DNA of 64,000 nucleotides, taken from contig JAVTVX010000009.1 of the NCBI GenBank assembly GCA_033439265.1, forward strand, positions 4,391,609 through 4,455,608, in the 5' to 3' direction. Both the position numbers and the translations under genes were made by a program. This document shows, in pieces, positions 23,931 through 36,024 of this stretch (position 1 is its first letter; the number at the start of each line of letters is the position of its first letter). The notes beneath the pieces were generated by a model, which was not told where the DNA came from, did not search any database, and saw nothing but the letters and a program-made list of their open reading frames with translations. This DNA comes from Dillenia suffruticosa. Its lineage: Eukaryota; Streptophyta; Magnoliopsida; Dilleniales; Dilleniaceae.

Positions 23931-24169
23931 AAATTTTAATTTTAACTCGTAAGTACCTAATTTTGAAAATTTTACAAAATGAGGAAGTATTTGGTATACG
24001 CGGTTAATTTCGAATAAAACATTCTGGTATTTGTCCGTCAATTAACATGTGTGGTAGTCTAACACGAACCGAGGAAGCTGTATACTGGGCGGGACGAATC
24101 GAAAATATATCAATTTGACATTTTTACACTAACTATGAATGGGAACTACAAAATCAAAATCGGTCGGTG

Positions 24170-24171
<2 letters not shown>

Positions 24172-24214
<43 letters not shown>
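24172..24214 (+). repeat. (CT)21 microsatellite upstream of the XXT gene
   Basis: An uninterrupted CT tract of about 43 bp, followed 100-320 bp later by several GA-rich stretches (24320-24355, 24404-24416, 24490-24540) on the same strand that are complementary to it. Confidence 0.97.
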
Positions 24215-24215
<1 letters not shown>

Positions 24216-24266
24216 AGTCTGTGCACATGCATCAGATACATACGCATATCCCATTTTTGTAAGAAG

Positions 24267-24460
24267 ATGACCATTATTATTCTCTAGGGTTCCATTGTTT
24301 TATTCACTTCCTCTCAATTTTGAGAGGGAGGGAGGGAGAGAGAGGGAGAGAGAATCACAATCATAACACGCTTTGAAAGCCAATAGAAAGATTTTGGATA
24401 ATAGAGAGAGAGAGACAGAAAAGGAACAAAATCATTGCCATGAAAGATTCATGCATCTAG
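24267..24460 (+). promoter_or_regulatory. Two short upstream ORFs in the presumed XXT leader
   Basis: The ATG at 24267 opens a 6-codon frame (MTIIIL, stop 24285-24287), and the ATG at 24440 opens another (MKDSCI, stop 24458-24460), 89 bp before the main start. Whether both are transcribed depends on the unknown transcription start. Confidence 0.4.
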
Positions 24461-24548
24461 GGTTTTATCATTACCTATAGCGGGACAATTGAGAGAGAGA
24501 GAGAGAGAGAACAGAAAGATTTACGGAGAGTGAGAGAGACGAGGTGCA

Positions 24549-25910
24549 ATGGGTCAGGAGAATTTCATGGCCCAGAAGAGGACCTCTTCAGCGCTACCAA
24601 CAACCACCGCCACCGTGAATGGCAGAGCAAGCGGCGGCAGGTCACTACCACGCGGGCGGCAGATCCAGAAAACTTTCAACAACATCAAGATCACAATATT
24701 ATGTGGGTTCATCACAATCCTTGTACTCCGAGGAACAATTGGAGTCGGAAACCTGGGAACATCTGGTGCTGTAGACCAGAGTCTCGTCGAAGAAACCAAC
24801 CGAATTCTCCGTGAGATCCGATCCGATTCGGATCCCAACGATCCCGATGAAGCAGCCGAAACCAAGATAAACGCAAATGCTACATTCACATTGGGTCCTA
24901 AAATCACCAATTGGGATCAATCTAGGAAGAATTGGCTCGACAGCAATCCTGAATTTCCAAGTTATGTGAATGGTAAGGCTCGAATTTTGCTTGTTACTGG
25001 TTCACCACCTGGTCCTTGTGATAACCCAATTGGGGATCATTATTTGTTGAAATCAATTAAGAATAAGATTGATTATTGTAGACTTCATGGGATTGAAATT
25101 GTGTATAATATGGCTCATTTGGATAAGGAGCTTGCTGGATTTTGGGCAAAATTGCCTTTGATTAGGAGATTGATGTTGTCCCATCCTGAGGTTGAGTGGA
25201 TTTGGTGGATGGATAGTGATGCATTGTTTACTGATATGGTTTTTGAGATTCCAGCATCTAAATATGAGAAGTATAATTTGGTTATTCATGGGTATCCTGA
25301 TTTGTTGTTTAATGAGAAGTCGTGGATTTCCGTGAACACGGGGAGTTTTTTGTTTAGGAATTGTCAGTGGTCTTTGGATTTGCTTGATGCTTGGGCTCCC
25401 ATGGGGCCAAAGGGTCCAATTAGGGATGAGGCAGGGAAGATCTTGACTGCGAATTTGAAGGGTAGGCCGGCGTTTGAGGCTGATGATCAGTCGGCATTGA
25501 TATATTTGTTGATTTCAGAGCAGAATAAATGGATGGAGAAGGTGTTTCTTGAGAATTCGTACTATTTGCACGGTTATTGGGCGGGGTTGGTGGATCGGTA
25601 TGAGGAGATGATTGAGAAGTATCATCCCGGATTAGGGGATGATAGGTGGCCTTTTGTGACGCATTTTGTGGGTTGCAAGCCTTGTGGTAGCTATGGGGAT
25701 TACCCAGTTGAGAAGTGCTTAAGGAGCATGGAGAGGGCCTTTAATTTTGCAGATAACCAAGTGCTTAAGTTGTATGGTTTTAGGCATAGAGGATTGTTGA
25801 GCCCTAACATTAAGAGGTCCAGGAATGAAACAGCTACTCCTTTGGTGTATGTAAACCAGTTTGATATTCGACGCACTGTCCATGAAGGCAGTGGATCACA
25901 GGGTCACTGA
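24549..25910 (+). CDS. XXT5: Xyloglucan 6-xylosyltransferase, GT34 (XXT3/4/5 clade)
   Basis: An intronless frame of 453 codons, the usual length for the clade. It is a type II Golgi membrane protein: a basic N-terminus with 'LPRGRQIQKTFNNIKITI', one membrane span at about 47-66, a variable stem, then the GT34 catalytic domain. That domain has 'RILLVTGSPPGPCDNP', 'NKIDYCRLHGIEIVYN', the metal-binding DxD as D222-S-D224 in 'WWMDSDALF', 'HGYPDLLF', 'NTGSFLFRN' and 'FVGCKPCGSYGDYPVEKC'. The enzyme transfers xylose from UDP-xylose to the glucan backbone of xyloglucan in the Golgi; XXT5 works in complexes with XXT1/2. The N-terminus most resembles XXT5, but XXT3 or XXT4 cannot be excluded. The family is certain; the paralogue is less so. 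Confidence 0.93.
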   Translation: MGQENFMAQKRTSSALPTTTATVNGRASGGRSLPRGRQIQKTFNNIKITILCGFITILVLRGTIGVGNLGTSGAVDQSLVEETNRILREIRSDSDPNDPDEAAETKINANATFTLGPKITNWDQSRKNWLDSNPEFPSYVNGKARILLVTGSPPGPCDNPIGDHYLLKSIKNKIDYCRLHGIEIVYNMAHLDKELAGFWAKLPLIRRLMLSHPEVEWIWWMDSDALFTDMVFEIPASKYEKYNLVIHGYPDLLFNEKSWISVNTGSFLFRNCQWSLDLLDAWAPMGPKGPIRDEAGKILTANLKGRPAFEADDQSALIYLLISEQNKWMEKVFLENSYYLHGYWAGLVDRYEEMIEKYHPGLGDDRWPFVTHFVGCKPCGSYGDYPVEKCLRSMERAFNFADNQVLKLYGFRHRGLLSPNIKRSRNETATPLVYVNQFDIRRTVHEGSGSQGH

Positions 25911-27789
25911 GCAACCATCTCGCAGATATGAGATTCTGTAGGTAATGTAACTTCTAAGTTAAATGCAGATCTCAATTTGGTTACAGCTCAAAGGTAAGTT
26001 TTGCTTGTTCTGATGGAATGTTTCTCCTTCCTAGAGCAAAAGATTAGAATTCTTTTATTTACCTACATTCCTTGTTATGTTTCAAAGAGTTGATGAAGAT
26101 ATACTGTTTAATCAAATTGATTTGTATTACTATCCCTTTACATTTCTGTTTATTGTCCTAGAATTTAGTTGTTTTTTAGTTCTCATTAATTGAACAAAGT
26201 ATGTTTCCCATTTGACTTATATCTCATTAGCTGCAAACATGCAGCCTATTTGTAACCAGGATGTCAAATATTATATACTGATGTGTCGACGGGGGCAGTA
26301 ACAAGCGGGAATTATTGAAGCAAGGATGTATCACAATATTTTGTTGGTGATCATGAATGTGCATACGGTTAAACCATTTCTGTTTTGTGAGGTGAAATGG
26401 CCAATTTCAGCATTCTTTAGCCTTTTTGACAATTGGGTTGTTTGTATCAAATCAAACTGCAGGAGCATCTCATATGAATCTGGGGTGCATTTGTTCATAA
26501 TCCCTTGTTCCCTATTGCTTTGTTATTGGACTTTTTGTCTCTAAGGCACTCTTGGATTATCTGTCTTCCGTTTCTGTTGCATCAGTTCCACTTCCATAAT
26601 CACAAGATTTTCGAGGTTGAATCCAAGATCCTTTCCTTCCCTTAAAGCAAATGTCTTAGCATGTGGTGTCTGTGGTTCCAAGATATTTGTCTCCTGAATT
26701 CTATGGAACTTAAGTACATTTGAGGTAAGCATAATAATGTTAAAAGGTGTTTATAAGAATTTTCCCATAATTTTCTTTTTCTTTGTTGTGAGAAGTAAAA
26801 CATGGGAAGAGTGCCGGAATAAATACCATGACAATTAGAGGAGAGTGTAGAACTTCTATGAAGAGGGGTGTTGAGCTGCAAGGGGCTGTGCAAAAAAAGT
26901 AAAATTTTGGTGAAAATGTTTGTAAAAAATTGAGAGTTCCCGTGTGGATCAGGAGAACAATGAACTTTATAATCCAAGACCTTCTTGGCTAGAATAATTA
27001 TAATTTAGCATTTAATACCATTAAGAATGGTGTTCTTCAAATCATATTTCTACTTATTTTACATATTGCATGGATTGGGGAATGGATTTTTGTCCTAGAT
27101 CACTTGATGAAAGAAAATAGGTCTCATAAATAATCCTTGACTGTTGAAAGGATGACTACTTGAACATGCATAGAAACAATGGTTGTCTTGTGCCAGTTTT
27201 TGACCTCAAGGATGGGCAATAGGCATGACATGTGGATGTGGAGACTTGCACCAGCTCAAATAATGCTAGAATGTTTGCATTGTAGCTGGTGAAGATCCTG
27301 GAGTTGGAGCAGCTATTATATGTAATAAAATGGAGTTCCATGAACCAGTTCCTTTGGGCAACCTTGTTCTGTAGTTCAACAAATTAGCTTTGCTGTGAGT
27401 TGGTACTGAAGAATAATAACACGAGACCTATTTGACAAAACTTCTTAATATCAAATGACAAACGGTGCATGCCTGTGTACCTTATGTATATTAGACTAAG
27501 CTTCGTAAGATTGATACAGAGATTGATGAAGTTGATTGCTATTGTATACCAGATCTGGAACACTGTTATGACTGCAGCATTTCACTGGATAATACTTGTG
27601 GTATGATGTACTTGACCAGGGGAACCAGGTAACAAGTGGATTAAATGCAGGAGTCATGTTACTTGTGGCATTTCCTCTCACCTAGTTGCAGCTTTGCTCC
27701 CTTTTCCCCTTTCTTCTTCGCTGTGACTTGGTCTCCAGCCTGCAAAAGAGTTCCTTTTTTTGGTTCCCACCACGGGTATCGAAACCATG

Positions 27790-27875
27790 CTTCAACTAAT
27801 CCGGTTCGACGTCTGCAAGGGATCCTATTTAGGGGATGGCTTTCTCGGCATAGCATTTTTCATTCTCAAATTTCG
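27790..27875 (+). repeat. Dispersed repeat, family B (truncated)
   Basis: 'actaatccggttcgacgtct' is followed by 'cctatttaggggatggcttt' and 'catagcatttttcattctca', matching the first half of the copy at 34670. The downstream half is missing. Confidence 0.6.
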
Positions 27876-28319
27876 TAAAAGAGCGCTTGTTATCATATGA
27901 AAATATATTTAATAACCATAAAGTCAAAAGGGTTTATTCTTTTGAGTTTCCAAACCTCTGATGCATGATTAGCATATTTGGTTTCGAAATTGTGAGTATT
28001 TTACACACTTTAGAAATCTCTGGCGTTGCCTAAATGGCCTATTCAAATCTCAGAATGCAGGCCTGGTTTAAAAATAAGCCTCACCAAGAGAAGATGAATG
28101 AGGGCTCCACCTGGCCTTGTCTAGGTATATCTTTCCTCGTAGATGAGTCAACTGGGTGTATCCCATGTGATATCTTCAGGTTTTCCTCCATTTGGATGGA
28201 TTTTGTGCGGCTCTTCCGATGTTTGTCGATAGTTGACAACGTGAATGATTAACTAAAACACATTTGTGGCTCATTTAATTAGGGTTCAACAAATATTAGA
28301 TAAGGGATTCCGTAGGGTT

Positions 28320-28425
28320 CTTTTTTTTTTTTTTTACACTAAGATTTAAATCTGAAATGATCGGATTGGAGAGAGAATTATGATTATTAAATTGTCCACT
28401 CTCCCATTGTTTGTTGTTGGTCGTA
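28320..28425 (+). repeat. Short dispersed repeat after a T-run (family C)
   Basis: A T16 run, then 'gatttaaatctgaaatgatc', 'ggattggagagagaattatg' and 'attgtccactctccc'. A related block order is seen at 32985-33075. Two copies, by eye only. Confidence 0.35.
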
Positions 28426-29185
28426 TTTGTGAATGATTAATTAACTAAATCATAGTTATAGTGAAGTTAATCTCAACAGTTATTAATTGAGGTTTTTCGA
28501 CGTAAAACTATAATTTTGCTCCTATGTTTAGGCCAAATGGGGATGAGTTATTAACACAACGGACTTTAGATAGATAAGATTTTAAATTATAGTTTTTCAA
28601 AGTTAAGGTGAGATTATAGTTTTTCAAAGTTAAGGTGAGGTGTTCGCGTATGGAAAAAAAAAAAAAAAAAGACAAGTTCAACAACTTGTTCATATTCCAT
28701 GGGAGAACAAAATTGCAATTTTTCCTCAAAATAATATAATGAAAAATCTATTTTGTGACCGTAAAATTTTATATTTTTAATAAAAATTATTTTATTTAAA
28801 TGAAAGAAATATCATAATAATTAAACAGTACTATGTTAGAAAGTTATTTATCCATCTTTCTATTTATATTATTCTGAGTAAATTTTTAACTTTTTTTAAA
28901 AAATATTATCCTAATTTCAAATCGGGTCGATGAAAATTATTTTTGGAAATATGCTTAAATATTTAAATTATGAAAAAATTTTGGGATTAGTATTTTGGTA
29001 ACATTATCTTTTATTGAGACAAAAATTTTTACTATAAAGTTGAGGACTAGACCCATGAAATGAAACAACCATCCGACGTAGGACGGTTGAACCGCGGGCA
29101 GCGTGTTAAAATGATTCAAGTACACTCGGTCGGCGAAGATCGAAGGGTGCAAGAAAAGAAACGTATTTTTTGGAGGTGATCTCAA

Positions 29186-30221
29186 ATGGTGGCCGGAGAA
29201 GACGAAAACGAAGCCGACCGAGGAAAACTCCCAAATTCAAAACTCTACGCTTCATCATCCTATGCTGCTTCTCTCCACACCCACCGACCCTATGCCCCGG
29301 TAAACCCAAATGAGCCACCTCTCTTCTCACACTCCTTGGACGACGATTTTTTAATTTTCCCTCCAATTAATCATGAAAATCTCCATATCTTCTCACCCTG
29401 TACTCAAAATGATCAAACCCCACAACCAGAATCAACTCCGACGACGACAACGAGTGTTTCCTCAGATGAACGGCTGAGACCTGTTGATGGGGTTGGACGT
29501 TGGTTTCGCAGCGGATTGGAGATTTTGAGTTCCAAGATTTTGAATTTCGGTTTACTGTTTCAGTCTTGGGCTAGTAATAGAAGGACATTTAGGTCATTTG
29601 ATGCGGCGGCGGTGTTTTCGTCGGCGCTGTTGGTGATGTTCGTGTGCTCGGTGTTGCGGCAGCGGTGGCGGCTGAGGAGAGTTAGGAGGCGGAGTGAAGA
29701 TCGCTTGATGCGTCTTATTGAAGAAAAGGATGAGGTTTGTTATCTTTCGTTTCTGTTTCCAATTTTGGGGCTTTGAAATAATTGAGTCGATTAGGTTTTA
29801 AGGAGAAAGATAATGGGTTTCCAAGGTGTTTGTTGAAATGCTTGTTAGATATTGTGTTCGGTAACTTTGCAGTTTTCCCAAAACAATTTTAATGTCGAGG
29901 GGTATATATTGCGAAAATTTGATTTTTAACATGTTTCCAAAACAACATTTTGATGCTATAAAAGGCTGCTCTGTGCCTGTTCAAAGAGTAATAAATGATA
30001 AACCTAATAACACAGACCGCCAAGCTGTCATAGGAACGACCTTAGTTGTCTAGTAAGTTTCCCTTACCTTGTGCATAATACGATAAAACAACAAACTAAA
30101 CGTTAAACCCAATAATTTATGGTCGATCATTTGGGAGACAAATTATGATTAAAAAGAAAAATAAATAAATAAATACAAAAATAAAAATAAATATAGAAAA
30201 AAATAAAAAAAAATAATAATA

Positions 30222-30252
<31 letters not shown>

Positions 30253-31928
30253 CTAAAATATATTAGTTTAATTTGTGCAGATTCTTCTACACTATTCATT
30301 TCTATCCAATGTCATCTTCTCGTCTAAACCCTTAACTATCATATTTTTACTAATAACTTACATCCAAATTTTCAGCAGTCTATCCCTACGTTTTATTAAA
30401 TCTCTCATATTTAAGTTTTCGGTTCTCCTAACTTGTGCATTCTTAGGTCTTCTTTATACATGCCAAAACCATCTCAAACAACATTCTCGCATCTTATCCA
30501 TAATTGAACTAACTCCCAACTTGTTACAAATCTCTTCATTTCTAATTCTATCTCTTCTACTTTTACCACACATCTACCTAGATATCCTCATTTCTGTTAC
30601 GATCATTTTTTATTCTTGTTGTTGTTTATGTTAGCTCAATTTTGTTTAATCCATTTTACTAGGTACAATATTTTGTCTACTTCCTGCATTGTATCTTCAA
30701 AGCAGACAGATGATTCCCTACTTGAGGATGGAAGTGTAAGCCTTAGCCTGTACATCTTTGAAAACTGAATTGAAATCTGTCAAATAAAACATTTTGACAT
30801 TGTGGGTCGTGCTTACTTGTTTTGTTTAGTACTCAATGTGTCAGAGGACAATCAAAAAGAAAACTTCGCGGGTCTTTTATCATTTTTAGCATATCAGCCA
30901 ATTTGATTTGTAATTAAGGGAAGCATCTTGACACTTTAGACATGGGAAAAGAAGTAATTAACTGAAACTACACTTCATTTTTTTTGGGGGTGGTGTTATT
31001 TACCCAACTTTGTGTCTGAAATAAGAATATTCCTCAAGAGAGATCGATATAGCATCCTTTGAAGCCGTATTCTTGCAATTGCTTTAGATAGTTAATTTGT
31101 GTCTTTCACAAAGGCTAGATATGATACACATGATGAAGTGCTTTTCTATTATTTAAGGGAGCTGATGAAAGTGTTATAAACAGTTGGTTAGAGTTCTATA
31201 GTGCGGCTGAGCAGTGGTTGTTATGTTAAATATGTACCCTTTATAAGGCTACTCAGCACAGAATCAACCTTTTCCTTTTATTCCAGACATAGATCTAGAC
31301 AACCACATAATCATCAATCTATTATAGTCATCAATGGTAGACAAAGGCGTTTTTCAGAATGAATTGCATACTGGAACAGGACAGAAAGAGTTCCATGGTA
31401 GAGCTGTTATTAACTTTTCATTTTGTTGTTTATCACTTAGTGGAAGCATGGACCACCTATGTCGATCCTGGACGAAACAAGAACATAAGTTAGTGATTTC
31501 CCATAAGCCTGAATTAAACCTCTGACTACAACATCATTTGATCCTCCTTCAAACCACTAAATGAATGACCAGTTTTTCTTGGATAAATGTTGTTTGATAC
31601 AGTTCTTTCATTTTGAGCCTGTATTTTGTTCACTATTGTTTTCTATATTTTGTGAAGTTTGCTCCCGTCTTGTGCCTAAATATTCCCAGCATAACAGGAT
31701 TGTTGTTGGATTTATGGCAGTGAGATATGTTGCTTGATTTATTGCGCAATCATATTTAATTCTGTGCTCTTTGAGACAACTCAATCGCCCTTAGTGCGCT
31801 TTTCCAGTTTCACTAATTTATTTTTTGTTGGGCACTTGCAGAGGATAATTGAACTCTTGCATCAAATTACCCAAATGAGCCAAGCACTGCTGGATCGGCA
31901 GAGAGTAGTTGTTCCTGGGAGTAGCTGA
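29186..31928 (+). CDS. Unrecognised single-pass membrane protein, 211 aa
   Basis: Exon 1 (29186-29734) and exon 2 (31842-31928) join in phase 0 to 211 codons plus TGA. The first 95 residues are polar, rich in Pro, Ser and Thr, and probably disordered. One hydrophobic span lies at about 139-158 ('AAAVFSSALLVMFVCSV'), followed at once by a very basic stretch ('RQRWRLRRVRRR') and a short amphipathic end (exon 2, 'RIIELLHQITQMSQALL') that could form a coiled coil. Basic residues after the span suggest a cytosolic C-terminus. I do not recognise a functional family. By position it may match Arabidopsis At5g61360, a gene of unknown function (from memory, unverified). The 2.1-kb intron holds an inverted RTE LINE fragment. 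Confidence 0.75.
30215..30640 (-). mobile_element. RTE-type LINE 3' fragment in the intron of the membrane-protein gene
   Basis: Read on the - strand, the frame gives 'MCGKSRRDRIRNEEICNKLG', 'DKMRECCLRWFWHV' and 'RRPKNAQVRR', the conserved end of RTE-clade reverse-transcriptase proteins ('MCGxTRxDRIRNExIRxxxG', 'KMRExRLRWFGHV', 'RRPxxAPVRR'). It has several stops, then a non-coding tail ending 'gcacaaattaaactaatata' and a (TA)n tract at 30222-30252. The apparent 119-residue + strand frame here is only its antisense. Confidence 0.85.
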
Positions 31929-32984
31929 GGAACAAGGTTAGGCTGGTGCGGCTGGACAATTCTTTAAGTTTAATCTTGGAAAGTCATATTCTTTTTAATG
32001 AATTTAGTGAACATGGTCTCCAGTTCGCTTAATTGGTATCTGTGGATTCGCATTGACCCAACATTATTTGCATGCGCTTTTGTGCACACGTCTATAATAT
32101 CCTGTCGATTCCTTTATCCTGGATTTTGATATCGTATAGTGCTTGCCCAACTGAATTTAGGACACTGACGAGTCCCGGAAAGGCGTTGATTTCATAGCAC
32201 GGTCTCCTACTATGTAGCGGTTACTTTATGGGTTTCTCTCGTCGATGTTGTTGTTGTTGTATGCACGGTTCTAGCCTTGTACATCTTTTCAAACACAAAA
32301 GGTTTCGTAATTTTATGTATAGTGTTGTTAGAGGAAACCATTTCTCCCGGTGGAGATGATCCCTGAATCTCAACAATTCTCATCAAACTTGTCTGAGTTT
32401 GAGAAACCATCCTCTGGTGATCCTTTTAACAAGTCAATACATCTATTATCAGTTTCTACTTTTGACTTCGTTAAAAATCAAAATATAGAGAACATCCTGT
32501 GGTTTCAAGTAATTAAGATTTTTTAATTTAAATTGATCTGCATTTTTTTGGAATGGTTAAATAACAAGTCAAAGCATAAAATCCTTCGTAGATGAGCCTA
32601 GCTCTAGCTGCCAGATGGACTAGCTACTCTGGATAAAGTGATGCAGAATCTATTATTTGGATTTATTACTTTGCAATGGCTTACTTATTCCAGTGGTTGT
32701 TTCATAAATTACGCCTTAATCATCACAACCTACCAAGGAAGAAGGATTATTTGTGCTTTACAAAAGTCATTTGTGACGAGGATGATCTTAGCAAAGAATT
32801 GCTAGAGTGGGGATCAAGAGTCTCTACTTTGGTAAATGGTGTCCTTTGTTTTTTATCACTTTCAAAATGATGAGATTGGTTTCCATAACCATAACCACAG
32901 CTAAACCTTCACACTGAAATCAAGAGTTTGTTCAACATCTCATGTTTATTACCATGTCTCTAAACGAGACCTCGTTATAGGTCA

Positions 32985-33075
32985 TTTTGTTTTTTTTTTG
33001 GTTATAAGGATTTAAACCCTAGATTATAGAGTTAGAGGAGGGAGAGGCTCTGATCATTAGGCTCCCTTGGGGACC
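32985..33075 (+). repeat. Short dispersed repeat after a T-run (family C)
   Basis: A T-run is followed by 'gatttaaaccctagattata', 'gagttagaggagggagaggc' and 'ctctgatcattagg', parallel to 28320-28425. The similarity is moderate. Confidence 0.3.
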
Positions 33076-33814
33076 TCCCCGTAGGTTTATTATATCAAAA
33101 CGTACCCAGCCGAGGCAAAGAAATATACTCTTCACTACTCTTTCACTCGCTATAAAAATTCGGGGATTAGATAATGAGAAAGTCATTTTTTTTTTTCACC
33201 CTTCAATTGCCATGTTAATCAAGAGTGCCGGAGAGTTTCAGTTCAAATGGCATATTTTTCCTCCCCTCATGTAATATACACAAGTTTGGGCCGTCATGTA
33301 TGCACAAAACAAAATGATGAGAGTGTTTTCAAACTCCATTGCTCATAAACGCTTAAAGGTTGTTTTTGTCATTAGCTCTTACTTTATTAATGCATTGGTG
33401 TTGAAGATAGATTATCCTTTCCAGACAACAAGTATGAATTAGTTTAAAAGTTATCCTCAAAACAAATTACATCTCTCTTTACAAAGCAATTCCATCTCTC
33501 CTTCGGCATGGCTAATGAAGTGGGCTGCATGTTGGGTTCCTTTCCTTTTGTTTCTTCACCCTATGATAAACATAACGCCACCACCCACCAAAATCATAAC
33601 TAAATCTTCACCCTGAACTCGAGAGTTCTGTTCAACATATCACATTTGTCGCTGGGTCTCTTAAAAATATTTCCGTTGATTCGTAATGTCAAAAGCTACC
33701 TCGTTTATGCCAAAAACATACACTTTACATCGATATTTATTGACGTAAGTGGAAATAGCACCTTCATCCCTTAATGAGCTCAGGAGTTCGACTCTAACCA
33801 GATACGGAGAAAAC

Positions 33815-33895
33815 AATGTTGGGAGACCTCCTCCTCAAATGAAACCTGACAGTTAGATTAATTCTGGATTAGTCAGGCCGAAACCCCAAATACCA
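33815..33895 (-). repeat. Dispersed repeat, family B-like (inverted)
   Basis: The reverse complement reads 'ggggtttcggcctgactaat' and then 'ggaggaggtctcccaac', which matches the + strand copy at 53560-53640 ('ggggtttcaccccgactaat' and 'aggagggcgggtctcccaac'). Confidence 0.5.
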
Positions 33896-34669
33896 AAAAA
33901 AAAAAAACAAAAATACTCTTTTCTACTATTTCCCTCTTATGGAAATTGGGGGATTAGATGACGAAGAAGAAGGGTTTATTTTTTTTTTTTTTTATTCTTT
34001 GTCACCTTACATCGAGTTGCCTTCAATGAAATGGAAGATTCCTTCCTGGCTGCTGAACAACTAGAAACATCTATTCATGGAAGTGCATGTGAGGGGGTTT
34101 GTTATTGAAAGCATAGTTTAATGGTATAAACTCTTCTCTCCTAATTTAATGATCATATATTTAAATTCTTGTAAAAACAAAAACAAACGTGAGAGTATTT
34201 TTCACTACAAATGATGAGAGCGATTTGCTCTCTTTATTTGTGCTTTAGCATTTGATCCCTTTGCCTATGAAGTCCCTTTATTTGCTTGTTGCATTAGACT
34301 TAGACATCATAAAAATATTATTATATAAATAATTTTTTCTTTTTATTAAAAAATTTACTTGATTTCAACTGAGATTAGCCTCAACTTTTTCCGAAGCAAA
34401 TCTGGTGAGATTGTTTTCATGTGCTTATCATGTGCAATTATATACAAACAAAGCTGCATGCGATTATGAACATGGAGACAAGTCCCACGTCTCTTGCCCA
34501 GAAAATCAAAGTCTGCAATGCACATTCAAACCAACCTTGATACGATCAATCTAGCTTTTAATCTAAGCCTCTGTCCTCTTATTATGAGACAAATGGAGTA
34601 CCCAAAATTAGTCAATGAAGTAAATATTTGTTTTTTATTTTTTCTCGTACCTAATATTTAGAATTATAT

Positions 34670-34810
34670 TCTGACTAATTCGATTCGAATATTTATAGAA
34701 ACCCTATTTAGAGGATAGCTCTTCTAGCGTAGTATTTTCCATTCTCAAGTATCAGACTTGAGATTTTGTTAAAAAATCTAACATTTTATCTCATTAGACT
34801 AACTTTCCGT
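34670..34810 (+). repeat. Dispersed repeat, family B (well-preserved copy)
   Basis: Blocks in order: 'gactaattcgattcgaatat', 'accctatttagaggatagct', 'gtagtattttccattctcaa', 'gattttgttaaaaaatctaa', 'catctcattagactaac' (approximately) and 'tttccgttgatgtt'. This copy is used as the reference for family B. Confidence 0.65.
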
Positions 34811-36024
34811 TGATGTTAATGTTTATTTTTTTTATGGAAAAGGAAAAATTTATAGGACAAGATCAAGATTAAAGAGAACTAAACGTGGTTGGTTCAAGGA
34901 AAACTTCTATAATGAGTTCAAATTGTTTATAGAGACATTCTTGAAAAATTATTTAGGAGTCCAGTTTAATTCGATAATCCTATACTCAGATTTCCTAGAG
35001 ACCTACAATCCTTGGTTAGATGGGAAATACAAACTTTGGTTTCTTTGTCAATATTTGCTATTGGGGGACCAAATGCTAAGGTAAGCAACCCTATCCCCAA
35101 AATGGGACCATTATGTTATGATGAGATGTCATTAAAAAAGCAAGGCTTTTATAGGATAGAAAATATATGTCCTCAAAAGCCCTTTTTTCATTCCTATAGT
35201 TCGAACTCTAGATTTATAATTAAGAGAATGTAGTATTTTATCATTATACCTGTAAAAATTTGGTTTAAAAAAAAATGAGTAGATTTGAATTCTAATAAAT
35301 AGTCTAATTTATTTAGTGGATACATGAAAAATAGTTACTCTTATTTTTGTAATTTTACATTCACAAACATTCCATTAGGAGTAACATATAATTTTTTTTT
35401 TTAATATGCTCGTAAGTTCTAAAAATAAAATATTTAGATTTTATAAACTATTTTCAAAAAAATAACTCCGGTCTATTTTTTTCATGTAACTCATAATATA
35501 TTTTATTTTGACCTATAAATCGACTAAATCGTTTTTACTAATATTTTATCATCTCGAATTTACTCTTTACATATCAAGAAATATCTATTATATAATTAAT
35601 GGTATTTTATAATTTCTAACCATTTCATCACTAAAAAAGTTTATGAATGTTACCGAATATAACAACGATTTATAAGTTTACAAAATATTTTATATGTTTT
35701 TTTATCTAAATATTTTAATAATTTATTTTAAAAAATAAAATATAAAAATTTATAAATTCTAAAAATATTTTATAAATTTTAAAAATCTATAAAACCTTAA
35801 ATTGGCCGCCAATTTTACGCCTGTAACTAAAATTAAATTGCTAGAATCCAAAACAAACCATAATTGAAATCTCGTTGTTTTGAGGTAATGCAAAGGGGAC
35901 AGATGAAGCCAATCAAAGAGCTAAAAACAATCACATCAAATTAAAACAAAACCCTAAATTTGTTGTTCAATTTAGACTTTTCATTTCTTTTTTTTCTATA
36001 TCAATCGGTATATAAATCATATTT

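Larger units (their letters stand above)
22006..24548. other. Intergenic region between the PPR and XXT genes
   Basis: No supported gene. A frame without an ATG is open from about 22555 to 22753 and looks mildly protein-like, but it lacks a clear splice acceptor. A T-run sits at 22972-22996, then a family B copy (23018-23175), a GC-richer island (23280-23620), an inverted family A copy (23730-23930), and the CT/GA-rich presumed promoter and leader of the XXT gene from about 24170. Confidence 0.55.
25911..29185. other. Intergenic region after the XXT gene
   Basis: 3.3 kb without a supported gene. The first few hundred bases are probably the XXT 3' UTR. A truncated family B copy sits at 27790-27875, a T-run followed by a short dispersed repeat at 28320-28425, a 23-bp repeat pair at 28590-28637 ('tatagtttttcaaagttaag' twice), and AT-rich DNA to 29080. 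Confidence 0.5.

Noticed and set aside
24530..24920. Overlapping frames around the XXT N-terminus on both strands
   Set aside because: They are shadows of the XXT coding sequence, which has full family similarity.
30275..30634. 119-codon + strand frame rich in Leu, Ile and Phe
   Set aside because: It looks like a membrane protein but is the antisense of a decayed RTE LINE.
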